Shown here: one piece after another, positions 8,408 to 16,548 of the stretch
Numbering within the stretch: position 1 is the stretch's first letter
Layout: each line of letters opens with the position of its first letter
NCBI RefSeq assembly: GCF_946221635.1
Contig: NZ_CAMIHB010000006.1
Location: 120,134-184,133 of the forward strand
Source: an uncultured Rhodoferax sp.
GTDB lineage: Bacteria > Pseudomonadota > Gammaproteobacteria > Burkholderiales > Burkholderiaceae_C
Reading direction: 5' to 3'
DNA: 64,000 nt
Position numbers and translations under genes: made by a program
The notes under the pieces: model-generated
What the model saw: the letters and a program-made list of their open reading frames with translations, nothing else
What the model was told of the DNA's origin: nothing
Database searches by the model: none

Positions 8408-9831
8408 TACTTCTTTTCAGGTTCGAGCAGATCGTTGGTCGGGGCGCCGCCGGGTACTTCCTCCGCAGGCGGCCGCAGGGCCTTCTCCACTTCCTCGTCG
8501 GAAATGCGTAACTGCGTCTGCTCAGTGCTCGTCAATCCAGGAAAAGCCATCAGGATCGTGACCATCAACATCTGGATCATTAGGAATGGAATCGCGCCCA
8601 GGTAGATCTGCGAGGTCCGGACGCTGGCGGGCGCCACGCTGCGCAGGTTGTACAGCGCGATGCCGAATGGCGGATGCATAAACGAGGTCTGCAGGATGAC
8701 GGCGATCATCACGGTGAGCCACACCATGTCCACGCCCAGCTTGCGCGCGACCGGAGTGATCAACGGCACCACGATGAAGGCGATCTCGAAGAAGTCCAGG
8801 AAGAACCCTAATAAGAAGATACCTACGCTGATGAAGATCAGAAACGGCAGTTGGCCTTCCGGCAGGTGGCGGAACAAGCCTTCGATCCAGACTTGGCCGT
8901 CGAAGCCACGGAAAACGAGTGTGAAGAACGAGGCACCCAGCAGCAGGAAGATCACGCTCGAGCAAAGCACCCCGGTGCCGGTGAGCGCTTGGGAAAGCCG
9001 GCCACCGGCCAGCTTGCGTTTGGCGGCGCCGATCAGCAGCGCACCGCACACGCCGATGGCGCCTCCTTCGGTCGGGGTGGCCACACCGAAGTAGATCGAT
9101 GCCAGGATGGTGAGGATGAGGCCCAAGGGCAGGCCCGCGGCTCCCGCGGCCTGCAGCCAGACACGGCCGCGTGAGTGGCCCGCGAGCGGCAGGATTGCCG
9201 GCGCAAGCCGGGGGTACACCATCGCCGCGGTGAATACAAACAGCAGGTACAGGCCCACCAGAATCGTGCTGGGCAGCAAAGCGGCGTGAAAGATGTCGAT
9301 CAGCGGAACCTCGACCTGTTCGGCCAGGACGATCAACACCAGGCTTGGCGGCAGCATCTGGGCCAACGTGCCGGCCGCCGCGATGGAGCCCGTCGCGAGC
9401 CGCGCGTCATAGCCGGCCTTGAGCATGGCTGGCAACGCGATCAGGCCCATGGTGATGACGGAAGCGGACACGAAACCTGTGATGGCGGATAGCACTGCAC
9501 CGACGATAATCGTGGCGTACAGCAGGCCCCCGGGCAGGCGGCCGAACAGGCGTCCAAGCGCCACCAGCATGTTTTCGGCCACACCGGTGCGTTCCAGGAT
9601 CAGTCCCATGAGCACAAACAGGGGCACGGCCAGGAAGTTGTCGCTGTTGAATACGCCCTGTACGCGCAGCGGCATTACCAGCAGGAACGCCGATTTGAAC
9701 TGTCCCACAACGACGCCCAGCACCCCGAATGACGCCGCTACGGCGGCGAGCGAGAAGGCCACGGGGAACCCGGCCAGCAGGACCACCACCAGCGTGGTGA
9801 ACATCAACGGAGCCAGCAGTTCGGGACTCAT
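8407..9831 (-). CDS. TRAP transporter large permease (DctM-like)
   Basis: This 474-residue inner-membrane protein has about a dozen hydrophobic segments. The typical features of the TRAP large subunit are present: VPLFVLMGLILERTGVAENM near residue 70, the GFVSASVITMGLIALPAML region and the GGAIGVCGALLIG segment. TRAP large subunits use an ion gradient to import organic acids or similar solutes. It overlaps the small subunit gene by four bases (ATGA). No dctP-type binding-protein gene is nearby. Its placement inside a lead-resistance operon is unusual; the substrate is unknown. Confidence 0.88.
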   Translation of the reverse strand: MSPELLAPLMFTTLVVVLLAGFPVAFSLAAVAASFGVLGVVVGQFKSAFLLVMPLRVQGVFNSDNFLAVPLFVLMGLILERTGVAENMLVALGRLFGRLPGGLLYATIIVGAVLSAITGFVSASVITMGLIALPAMLKAGYDARLATGSIAAAGTLAQMLPPSLVLIVLAEQVEVPLIDIFHAALLPSTILVGLYLLFVFTAAMVYPRLAPAILPLAGHSRGRVWLQAAGAAGLPLGLILTILASIYFGVATPTEGGAIGVCGALLIGAAKRKLAGGRLSQALTGTGVLCSSVIFLLLGASFFTLVFRGFDGQVWIEGLFRHLPEGQLPFLIFISVGIFLLGFFLDFFEIAFIVVPLITPVARKLGVDMVWLTVMIAVILQTSFMHPPFGIALYNLRSVAPASVRTSQIYLGAIPFLMIQMLMVTILMAFPGLTSTEQTQLRISDEEVEKALRPPAEEVPGGAPTNDLLEPEKK

Positions 9832-10400
9832 GTGTAGCCGCGCCGGTCGGTGTACTCGACGGCCCGCGGCCGGGCCGCCACCCCGGCTAGGAACGCGACG
9901 CAGCGCACGCCCTCAGCCATTCCCTGCGCCCCCAGAGTAATGAAACCGAGCGGAATGATCCCCTTCATCACCCAGGCCGGAAACTGGCTCAGGCTCTCAC
10001 GGCTGGCCCGGGTTTCGCCGGTGGCGTAGGACGCGACGAATTGTGGCCAAGTCACCCAGACGGCGGTCACGCACAACGGCAGCAGCACCAGCGCGATGCC
10101 CGCGAGGTCCAGCCAGGCCATCCCTCTGGGCCCGAGATGACCGGCGAATACATCGATGCGCACGTGCTCATCCCGCTTGAACGTATAGGCGGCCATCAAC
10201 AGCACCGCCGCCGCGAAGAAATGCGGCTGGACGTCATACAGCGACGAGGATGCCACGCCGAAGAACTTGCGGCTGATCGCATTACCGGCGATCAGCAGCG
10301 CGTTGGCCAACAAACCCCAGCGCACCCACATGGCGAGTTGGCGGTTGACCCGGTCGATCAGGTCGGCGGCGCGCAGCGCAAAGGCAAAGCCGGCGTTCAT
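9828..10400 (-). CDS. TRAP transporter small permease (DctQ-like)
   Basis: The 190-residue product has four membrane segments and the small-subunit pattern RWGLLANALLIAGNAISRKF. It also has YTFKRDEHVRIDVF, in which the DEHVRIDV motif is the family signature. The start at 10400 overlaps the stop of the PAP2 gene by four bases (ATGA); the longer upstream frame is a shadow. It forms the membrane complex with the DctM-like protein. Without a linked binding protein, the complex must borrow one encoded elsewhere or work in a different way. Confidence 0.82.
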   Translation of the reverse strand: MNAGFAFALRAADLIDRVNRQLAMWVRWGLLANALLIAGNAISRKFFGVASSSLYDVQPHFFAAAVLLMAAYTFKRDEHVRIDVFAGHLGPRGMAWLDLAGIALVLLPLCVTAVWVTWPQFVASYATGETRASRESLSQFPAWVMKGIIPLGFITLGAQGMAEGVRCVAFLAGVAARPRAVEYTDRRGYT

Positions 10401-11026
10401 CGAGCCGCTCCCCCCGTCAGCGGAAATCGCACCGCGACGCGCCGGGCCAATGGCCCACCCGCAAGCACGCACGCCCAGCCCAGGGCGAAGCCCGCCAGCA
10501 CGTCCACCGGGAAATGCGCGCCCAGCGCGATGCGCGACCAGCCCACACAGGCTGCAAATACCAGCAAGGCGATCCTTGCCGGCCAGCCGACGACGGACCA
10601 CAGCGCAGCGACCAACACCGCGACATAGGTGGAATGCCCGCTTGGCAGCGTGTAGCGACTGTCAGGCGTGCCGACTACGCGAAACACCGACTCACCCAGG
10701 GCTGTCCAGGGTCGCGGGAAGGCGAATGCCTCTTTGGCCACCGCCCCGGCCGACAGAGCCAATGCCAGGCCGATCACGAATCTGCTCAGCGCCGACCTGA
10801 CCGCCAGAAATCGCTCGCCTGTGACGCAGCGGCACCAGAGCAGCAGGATTGCGGCGACAGCGGGGGCGCCCCAGTAGCTGCCCAACCAGGTCAGCGCCTC
10901 GGGGAGCCAGAGCAGGCCATCGGGCACGGCGCGGTTGATGGACAGGAAGATCTCCACGTTGGCACCGTCCCAGTCATACAGCCAATGCCGTACCCAATCC
11001 GCCAACGATGCCACCGCTGCCAGCAT
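10397..11026 (-). CDS. PAP2-family membrane phosphatase (PbrB-like)
   Basis: This 209-residue membrane protein has all three PAP2 phosphatase motifs in order: KEAFAFPRP, LPSGHS and SRIALGAHFPVD. The Arg, His and Asp residues required for catalysis are all present. PbrB of the Cupriavidus pbr operon belongs to this family. It is an undecaprenyl-pyrophosphate phosphatase thought to supply periplasmic phosphate that traps exported Pb(II). The gene follows the ATPase gene by five bases and overlaps dctQ by four, so it belongs to one transcript. The lead-trapping role is inferred from the operon type. Confidence 0.88.
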   Translation of the reverse strand: MLAAVASLADWVRHWLYDWDGANVEIFLSINRAVPDGLLWLPEALTWLGSYWGAPAVAAILLLWCRCVTGERFLAVRSALSRFVIGLALALSAGAVAKEAFAFPRPWTALGESVFRVVGTPDSRYTLPSGHSTYVAVLVAALWSVVGWPARIALLVFAACVGWSRIALGAHFPVDVLAGFALGWACVLAGGPLARRVAVRFPLTGGAAR

Positions 11027-11031
11027 GCGTC

Positions 11032-14000
11032 TCAGGCGGCCTTGGCCTTAAGCAGCCGCAGGCCGTTGAAGACCACCAGCAGGCTCGCCCCCATGTCGGC
11101 AAACACGGCCATCCACAAGGTGGCCATTCCCATCAGCGCGAGCACCACGAACACCGCCTTGATTCCCAACGCCGCCGCGATGTTCTGCTTCAGGATGGCA
11201 CCGGTCTTGCGACTGAGGCGAATGAACTCGGGAATCTTGCGCAGGTCGTCATCCATCAAAGCGACGTCGGCGGTTTCGATCGCCGTGTCGGTGCCGGCCG
11301 CGCCCATGGCAAAGCCAATGCTGGACTTGGCCAGCGCGGGCGCATCGTTGATGCCGTCCCCGACCATGCCCACAGTGCCGTGTGTCGAAAGTTCGGCTTC
11401 CACGGCCCTGAGTTTGTCCTCCGGCAAGAGGCTGCCACGGGCGTCATCGATACCCACGTTCTTGGCGATCACACTTGCCGTTTGCTGGTTGTCGCCGGTT
11501 AGCATCACAGTGCGCACGCCCAGTTCGTGCAGCTCGCCGATGGCCTGGCGGCTGGTTTCGCGCACCGTGTCCGCAACACCGATCACGGCCAGTGCCGCCG
11601 ACGGGCTGGCGATGGCGATTGCGGTCTTGCCTTCGGACTCCAGCTTCTTCAGCGCCGCCTCGGCTGCCTCGTTGCTGATCCCCAGTTCCTGCAGCAGCCG
11701 GTGGTTGCCCAGGTAATACCACAGGCCGGCGATGCGGCCCTTGACGCCCCGGCCCGTGATCGCCTCAAAATCGTCAACCTCGGCCAAGGCCTGGCCGAAT
11801 CTTTCTTTCCAATGGACAGCGACCGCGCCAGAGACCGGGTGGTCGGAACGCGTGGCCAGGCTTGCGGCCAGCCGCAAGGCATCGCGCGCCTCGCAGCCTA
11901 GGGTCACCACATCGGTCACGACGGGCTTGCCCTGAGTGATCGTGCCGGTCTTGTCCAGGGCGAGCGCCTTGAGCTGGCGGCCCTGCTCGAGATAGGCGCC
12001 ACCCTTGATCAGGATGCCCCGGCGCGCCGCGGCGGCCAGGCCGCTGACCACCGTCACGGGCGTGGAGATGACCAAAGCGCAGGGACAGGCGATCACCAAC
12101 AGCACCAGCGCCTTGTAGACCCAGTCCATCCAGGCCGCGCCGAAGAACAGCGGCGGCACCAGCATGACGGCCAGCGCCACCGCAAACACCGCAGGCGTGT
12201 AGATGCGGGCGAACTGGTCGACGAAGCGCTGCGTCGGCGCGCGGCTGCCCTGTGCCTCTTCCACGGCCTTGATGATGCGCGCCAAGGTTGAATGCGTGGC
12301 CTCGGCTGTGACCTTGTAGACAAAGGAGCCGGTCTCGTTGATGGTGCCCGCGAACACCGTGTCGCCTGCAGCTTTCGCCACAGGGATGCTCTCGCCGGTG
12401 ATCGGTGCCTGGTTGACCGCGGACTGGCCATTTTCCAGCACGCCGTCCAGCGGGACGCGCTCCCCGGGCCGGATCCGCACGAGCTGGCCAACCGCCACCG
12501 TCTTGGCCGGCGCTTCCTGCCAGCTGCCATCGGGCTGCTGGACGGTCGCTTTCTCGGGCGCCATCGCGAGCAGTCCGCGGATCGCGTTGCGCGCGCGGTC
12601 AAGCGATAGAACTTCGATGACTTCGGCCAGCGCGAACAGGAACATCACCATGGCGGCTTCGGGCCACTGACCAATCAGGATCGCACCCGTCACGGCGATG
12701 GACATCAGCGCATTCATGTTCAGAATACCGCTCTTTAGAGCCAGCCAGCCCTTCTTGTAGGTGGGCCAGCCGCCGGTCGCTATCGACACCAGCGCCAGCG
12801 CGATGACAGGCCATGCGTTGTCCTTGCCGGTGCTGAAGGCGATGGCTTCGGCTACTGCGGCGCTGGTGCCCGCCACGGCCATCAGCGCCCACTGGCGCCG
12901 GCTCACCGAGGGCTTGGGCGCTTCCTCGGCCGATAGGGCGGTCTCGGGTACGGCCTTCATGCCGATCGCATGCAACGCCGCTTCCACCTCCGACGCCGGC
13001 AGGAAATGGGCCACTGTCAGCTTGCGCTGCATCAGGTTGAATTCAAGGTCCTGCACGCCGGGCATGTGCTGAAGCTTCTCGCGGATCAGCCCTTCCTCGG
13101 TCGGGCAGTCCATGTTCTCGATGCGGTAGATGCTTTGTTGAGCGGTACCGGCTGCCGCGGCCGCCAGCTCGGCGGGGGGCAGGCCGATGTCCTTGAGCGC
13201 GCGCACAATGGACTCGGTGGACGGCAGGGTATGGTTCACTGTCAGCTTGCGCTGCATCAGGTTGAAGTCCAGCGCGGCAACGCCTGGCATGTTGCCCAAC
13301 CGCTTGCGAATCAGCCCTTCTTCCGTGGGGCAGTCCATTTTCTCGATGCGGAAGGTGTCCGTGCGGGCGGCTGCGGCAACGCCTGTCCCGGTCTGGGCGG
13401 CTGGTTCGGCCCGTGCTGTCGGTATGCCGCTGCTGGGCGGCATACCCAATTCTGTGAGGACTTGCACGATCGAGCCCGTGTCCGCCAGCCGGTGCGATAC
13501 CGTGAGGCTGCGCTGGGGCAACTCGAACTCCAGGCTCTGCACGCCGGCGATAGCTCCGAGGCGCTCACGCACCTGCCGCTCCTCGTTGACGCAGTCCATC
13601 TTCGGGATGTGGAACTGCGAGCGCATCACCGGCGGGTTGGCCGCAGGCGCTGCCGCCGGCATGCCGATGGACGCCAGCGCATCGGTGAGTGTTGTCACAT
13701 CGGCCAGTCCGTGGTGGACGGTCAAAACGCGTTGCTTGAGGTCGAATTCCAACTCGTCGACATCCTGCAGCTGCGCGAAGCGCTCCCGAATCTGCGCCAC
13801 CTCATTGCGGCAATCCATCTTCGGTACGTGGAACTGATCGGTCCGTCTCACGCGCCCTTGCGGCGTCGGAGGCAGGCCCAATTCGGCCAACGCGGCCGTC
13901 ACCGGCTTCAGGTCCTGCAGCCGGTGCGAAACGGTGAGCTTGTGCTGCGCCAGGTCGAACGCCAGGGACTCCACACCGGCGATCTGCCCCAGGCCCTGGC

Positions 14001-14142
14001 GAATCTGCCGCTCCTCGGTCGGGCAATCCATCTTCTCGATGTAGAAAACCGTGCTTGTGACAGGCATGGCGCTGCCCACCAGGGGTTGCTTGGACAGGGA
14101 CTCGCACGCGGCGGTGCCGCACGAGGCATTGTTCGAGGTCAT
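11032..14142 (-). CDS. P1B-type Pb/Cd/Zn-exporting ATPase with five N-terminal HMA domains
   Basis: This very long ATPase (1036 residues; typical CadA/PbrA about 700-800) exports soft divalent metals. Five tandem heavy-metal domains have MDC cores near residues 40, 110, 183, 270 and 345: MDCPTEE, MDCRNE, MDCVNEE, MDCPTEE and MDCPTEE. Domains 1, 4 and 5 share the same core, while 2 and 3 have diverged. The transport core is complete, with CPCALVIST near 686, DKTGT near 729, SDHPVSGA near 765 and GDGIND near 930. It is the first gene of an operon running to 7253, behind a MerR-type promoter. The pbrA name is plausible from context. Confidence 0.92.
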   Translation of the reverse strand: MTSNNASCGTAACESLSKQPLVGSAMPVTSTVFYIEKMDCPTEERQIRQGLGQIAGVESLAFDLAQHKLTVSHRLQDLKPVTAALAELGLPPTPQGRVRRTDQFHVPKMDCRNEVAQIRERFAQLQDVDELEFDLKQRVLTVHHGLADVTTLTDALASIGMPAAAPAANPPVMRSQFHIPKMDCVNEERQVRERLGAIAGVQSLEFELPQRSLTVSHRLADTGSIVQVLTELGMPPSSGIPTARAEPAAQTGTGVAAAARTDTFRIEKMDCPTEEGLIRKRLGNMPGVAALDFNLMQRKLTVNHTLPSTESIVRALKDIGLPPAELAAAAAGTAQQSIYRIENMDCPTEEGLIREKLQHMPGVQDLEFNLMQRKLTVAHFLPASEVEAALHAIGMKAVPETALSAEEAPKPSVSRRQWALMAVAGTSAAVAEAIAFSTGKDNAWPVIALALVSIATGGWPTYKKGWLALKSGILNMNALMSIAVTGAILIGQWPEAAMVMFLFALAEVIEVLSLDRARNAIRGLLAMAPEKATVQQPDGSWQEAPAKTVAVGQLVRIRPGERVPLDGVLENGQSAVNQAPITGESIPVAKAAGDTVFAGTINETGSFVYKVTAEATHSTLARIIKAVEEAQGSRAPTQRFVDQFARIYTPAVFAVALAVMLVPPLFFGAAWMDWVYKALVLLVIACPCALVISTPVTVVSGLAAAARRGILIKGGAYLEQGRQLKALALDKTGTITQGKPVVTDVVTLGCEARDALRLAASLATRSDHPVSGAVAVHWKERFGQALAEVDDFEAITGRGVKGRIAGLWYYLGNHRLLQELGISNEAAEAALKKLESEGKTAIAIASPSAALAVIGVADTVRETSRQAIGELHELGVRTVMLTGDNQQTASVIAKNVGIDDARGSLLPEDKLRAVEAELSTHGTVGMVGDGINDAPALAKSSIGFAMGAAGTDTAIETADVALMDDDLRKIPEFIRLSRKTGAILKQNIAAALGIKAVFVVLALMGMATLWMAVFADMGASLLVVFNGLRLLKAKAA

Positions 14143-14177
14143 CGTTTCACTCCGTTTTCCGTTTTCTCAATGACTCT

Positions 14178-14208
14178 AAGATACACCTTGAAGTCGCTAC
14201 AAGGTCAA
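14178..14208 (-). promoter_or_regulatory. MerR-family (PbrR-type) promoter of the five-HMA ATPase operon
   Basis: On the minus strand TTGACC (14208-14203) and TATCTT (14183-14178) are separated by 19 bases. The dyad ACCTTGTAGCGACTTCAAGGT overlaps the -35 box and spacer, with 7-base arms ACCTTG(T/A) that match almost perfectly. This is the classic overlong-spacer architecture. The start codon of the ATPase gene is 36 bases downstream. The likely regulator gene is 6.4 kb away at the far end of the same operon. Confidence 0.82.
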
Positions 14209-14559
14209 GCGCTGATTTGGGTGTTTGGCTCATCGGCTCAAGTACGCCTCAATGGCCCAGGCAAATCCCAGCTACACGGATCTGGGAACGGCAGGCAGCG
14301 CCCTTTTGTGAGCCGTGCGCCTGTATGTGTCCAGGATCAGTTGCGCTGCGGCGCAGTCAATCGGTCCCTCCAGAAAGTCGTCGATGGCCTGGTACCCACG
14401 AAGCAAACGGCACGTTCAAGAAGATTGATGCCAAGACGGGTACGAGTGCATGATTTGGCCGAATCGATCAAATATTTGAAAGCCAAAGCCAGATTTATGA
14501 GGGTTGGGATTTGGCGCGAAGTCATTGGGCCGTCCAAAACAGAAAAATGACCCATCACA
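14209..14559. other. non-coding or decayed stretch between two modules
   Basis: No convincing gene is seen here. A minus-strand frame (14337 to about 14552) encodes MTSRQIPTLINLALAFKYLI and more, with a stop at 14337. It could be a truncated 5' part of a gene divergent from the KfrA-like gene, where Tn4651-type elements carry tnpS. The similarity cannot be established. The stretch links the end of the lead operon to the KfrA-like gene. Confidence 0.35.
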
Positions 14560-14654
14560 TTTGATAATCCATCATTATCAAATCTCACTTTTTCTAAAGT
14601 TAAAATCTTGCATTCGATAAATTGGTATGTATTATCATGGTATGTAATTGGTAT
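14560..14654. promoter_or_regulatory. inverted and direct repeats before the KfrA/TnpT-like gene (operator or resolution site)
   Basis: A perfect inverted repeat TTTGATAAT-N5-ATTATCAAA lies at 14560-14582. It is followed by two direct copies of GGTATGTA (14624-14631 and 14639-14646) and a third partial GGTAT (14650-14654). The region is strongly AT-rich compared with its flanks. KfrA-type proteins bind their own promoters, and TnpT-type proteins bind the resolution site between tnpS and tnpT, so either role would fit. The start codon is 17 bases downstream. Confidence 0.55.
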
Positions 14655-14670
14655 CAAATAAAGGTGAGGC

Positions 14671-15705
14671 ATGGCCAGGTCAGGAATTTACAAATCTGAG
14701 GTTGTACGGGCACGCAGCAAGCTGCTGGCCACTGGAATCAACCCGTCCATCGACGCCATACGTGCGGAATTGGGTACCGGATCCAAGACCACCATCCACC
14801 GGTATTTGAAGGAAATTGAAGAGGAAGAAGGCGGCACAACCGGTAACAAAGTGGCCGTCAGCGAGGCCATCCAGGACCTGGTAGGCCGCTTGGCAGCCCG
14901 GCTGAATGAGGAGGCGGACGCCCGCTCGACCGAGGCCCTGGCCGTCAGCGCAGCAAGTCTCGCCTGGACGCAAAAAGAAAACACTGCGCTAAAGGCAGAG
15001 GAGCAGACGGTACGTGGCCAATTGGAGCAGGCACAGCGCGGCCTCGCTGCTGAAAAGGCCGATCACACCAAGACCCAGAATGCCCTATCAGGCAAGACAC
15101 TGGCGGTCACAGAGCTCAACCAGCGGGTCCTGGGCCTACAGGAGCGGCTGGAGGCCGAAGAACGGCACCGACAATCGTTGGAAGAAAAGCACCAGCATGC
15201 CCGCGAAGCGCTGGAGCACTTCCGCACCTCCGCCAAGGAACAGCGGGAGCAGGAGCAGCGCCAACACGACCAGCAAGTGCAGTACTTGCAATCCGAGCTG
15301 CGCAAGGTCACTGATACGCTGACCGGCAAACAGCAGGAACTTATGCGGGCACAGCAAGAAGGTGTCCGCCTCATTGGAGATCTGACGCGGGTACAAGCCG
15401 AATTGCATCAGGCCCAAGAAGAGCTGCGAAAGCTGCGCCCGCTGAAAGATGCGCTGGCGTTCGAACAGCGGCGAACCGAAGAGCTGGGCCAAAAGCTGGT
15501 GATGGAAGCTGCCGCCAATCAAACTCTGACGACCAACGTCGGCGAAATACAGGCCAAGTTCACAGCGCTACAGGAGGTGAATCAGGGCTTGGAGCTGGAT
15601 TTGGCAGTTGCAAAAGCTGCCGTCATGGCCCAGGAAGCGGTGGTGGCGAGCATGCTGCAGCGCCTCAGCGCGACAACACCTGCACCAGAAGCCGGCACTC
15701 TATAA
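14671..15705 (+). CDS. KfrA_N-domain coiled-coil DNA-binding protein (TnpT-like)
   Basis: This 344-residue protein has an N-terminal KfrA-type helix-turn-helix domain. Residues 1-55 contain ARSKLLATGINPSIDAIR and then GTGSKTTIHRYLKEIEEEEG. A long Gln/Glu/Arg/Leu-rich coiled coil fills residues 70-330. KfrA is an autoregulated plasmid-partition-associated protein. TnpT of Tn4651 has the same layout and helps the TnpS recombinase to resolve cointegrates. The linked Tn3-family transposase favours the TnpT-like role, but no intact tnpS is visible. AAAGGTGAGGC provides the ribosome site. A terminator follows the stop. Confidence 0.75.
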   Translation: MARSGIYKSEVVRARSKLLATGINPSIDAIRAELGTGSKTTIHRYLKEIEEEEGGTTGNKVAVSEAIQDLVGRLAARLNEEADARSTEALAVSAASLAWTQKENTALKAEEQTVRGQLEQAQRGLAAEKADHTKTQNALSGKTLAVTELNQRVLGLQERLEAEERHRQSLEEKHQHAREALEHFRTSAKEQREQEQRQHDQQVQYLQSELRKVTDTLTGKQQELMRAQQEGVRLIGDLTRVQAELHQAQEELRKLRPLKDALAFEQRRTEELGQKLVMEAAANQTLTTNVGEIQAKFTALQEVNQGLELDLAVAKAAVMAQEAVVASMLQRLSATTPAPEAGTL

Positions 15706-15717
15706 TTCGCTCAACAT

Positions 15718-15760
15718 AGCCGCCACGCCTCTTAACAATGCGCAACCTTGGCGGCTTTTT
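15718..15760. terminator. bidirectional terminator between the KfrA-like and DUF3606 genes
   Basis: A perfect 8-base stem AGCCGCCA / TGGCGGCT with a 23-base loop is followed by a T-run (15756-15760). It starts 13 bases after the KfrA-like stop codon and 16 bases before the DUF3606 stop codon of the opposite strand. Confidence 0.7.
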
Positions 15761-15775
15761 ATTGCCTAGTTGAGG

Positions 15776-15952
15776 CTATTTGGAAAGATGGCGCCGTACG
15801 TCTGCGACCATGACGCCCACAGTCTTTACTGCAGCGCGCAACTGGGTTTCCGTGCATTTGAACTCTGTGCACCAATGCTTGACTTCCCAGGGTTCGTTTA
15901 CGTTCACACGGGAGCGGTCTTGCGGACCGCGCTTGCTCAGATCGTCAGCCAT
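15776..15952 (-). CDS. DUF3606 domain protein, 58 residues
   Basis: The frame begins MADDLSKRGPQDRSRVNVNE and ends with VGVMVADVRRHLSK. This is a close match to the DUF3606 family of about 60 residues, with its KRGPQDRSR(V/I)NVNE signature, Trp at the EVKHW position and QLRAAVKTVGV motif. AAGGAGATGCC gives an excellent ribosome site before the ATG. The function of DUF3606 proteins is not known; they are common in soil and plant-associated proteobacteria. The gene is convergent with the KfrA-like gene. A 20-base inverted repeat lies 80 bases upstream of its start. Confidence 0.85.
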   Translation of the reverse strand: MADDLSKRGPQDRSRVNVNEPWEVKHWCTEFKCTETQLRAAVKTVGVMVADVRRHLSK

Positions 15953-16031
15953 GGCATCTCCTTGGGTATTGTTGTCCGAGCGTGACCTTGCTCAGTCGAA
16001 AGCCATTTTTGCGGGAGATGTAGGCGCTTGG

Positions 16032-16125
16032 ATATCCCCCAAACGGGTGAATTTGCAAACAATCCCGTGGATGATTCGGATGTGGACAGCGGTTTACCAA
16101 CCACGTTCACCCGTTTGGGGGATAT
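16032..16125. repeat. perfect 20-bp inverted repeat with 54-bp spacer
   Basis: The arms at 16032-16051 (ATATCCCCCAAACGGGTGAA) and 16106-16125 (its exact reverse complement) are identical over 20 bases. The pair stands between the divergent DUF3606 and YHYH micro-protein genes. It could be a paired regulator site, a recombination site or the ends of a tiny decayed element. No matching third copy was noticed in the window. Confidence 0.85.
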
Positions 16126-16238
16126 GCAGACCCGCATGCCCACGTCAGACTCGCCAGCAGCAGATCGAGCAGCCACATAGATGGATGACCGCTGGACTGT
16201 GCCCACGCAGACCGTGGGAGTGTTTTGGTGAGACCCCC

Positions 16239-16361
16239 ATGAAGAAAATCGTTTTGTTCGCGCTCTTGCTGGTATCCAGCCTCGTTTTTGCGCACTCCGG
16301 CGGGACCGACAAAGACGGCTGCCACAACGATCGGAAAGCGGGAACACGACACTGTCATTGA
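16239..16361 (+). CDS. 40-residue secreted YHYH-type micro-protein
   Basis: The peptide is MKKIVLFALLLVSSLVFA, a textbook signal peptide, followed by a 22-residue mature part starting HSGGTDKDGCHNDRK and ending RHCH. This Cys/His pattern (HSGGTD..GCH.....G..HCH) is the YHYH-type module found at the C-terminus of various secreted proteins and as stand-alone peptides. Two Cys and four His could bind a metal or form a disulfide in the periplasm. The ribosome site is weak (TGGTGAG). It sits between the 20-base inverted repeat and the cargo-operon promoter. The role is unknown. Confidence 0.65.
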   Translation: MKKIVLFALLLVSSLVFAHSGGTDKDGCHNDRKAGTRHCH

Positions 16362-16463
16362 ACCATCCTGCCGTGTTGGGAGGTGCGGTTCCATAAACCT
16401 CTCTGCCATCGAAGGCGCTTACATGGATGCGTCGGTACTTCAACTACAGAAATGGCGTTGAGG

Positions 16464-16512
16464 CACTATAGGTAGTGTCTTGCCTTGTGCCAGAGCACCA
16501 TATATAGTGGTG
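16464..16512 (+). promoter_or_regulatory. promoter with two operator-like dyads for the cargo operon
   Basis: TTGCCT (16480-16485) and TATAGT (16503-16508) are separated by 17 bases, a good sigma-70 promoter. The -10 box lies inside the dyad CACCATATATAGTGGTG (16496-16512). A second dyad CACTATAGGTAGTG (16464-16477) lies just upstream of the -35. Both dyads share the CAC...GTG form, so a repressor may bind here. The first gene of the operon starts 40 bases downstream of the -10. Confidence 0.65.
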
Positions 16513-16548
16513 TTGCGCTTTCTTTCCAAATAGAAAAGGGGTCTTTAT

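Noticed and set aside
12970..14550. 526-residue plus-strand reading frame opposite the five-domain ATPase
   Set aside because: It is antisense to a clear P-type ATPase gene. Its repeats merely mirror the five metal-binding domains, and its composition is that of a GC-rich antisense frame.
14337..14552. minus-strand frame beginning MGHFSVLDGPMTSRQIPTLI, possible tnpS start
   Set aside because: No recognisable recombinase motif is present and it ends after about 70 residues. It is kept only as a note on the non-coding stretch.
15937..16443. 168-residue minus-strand frame across the 20-bp inverted repeat
   Set aside because: It runs through both repeat arms and opposite the YHYH peptide gene, without any domain. 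The DUF3606 gene in another frame is far better supported.
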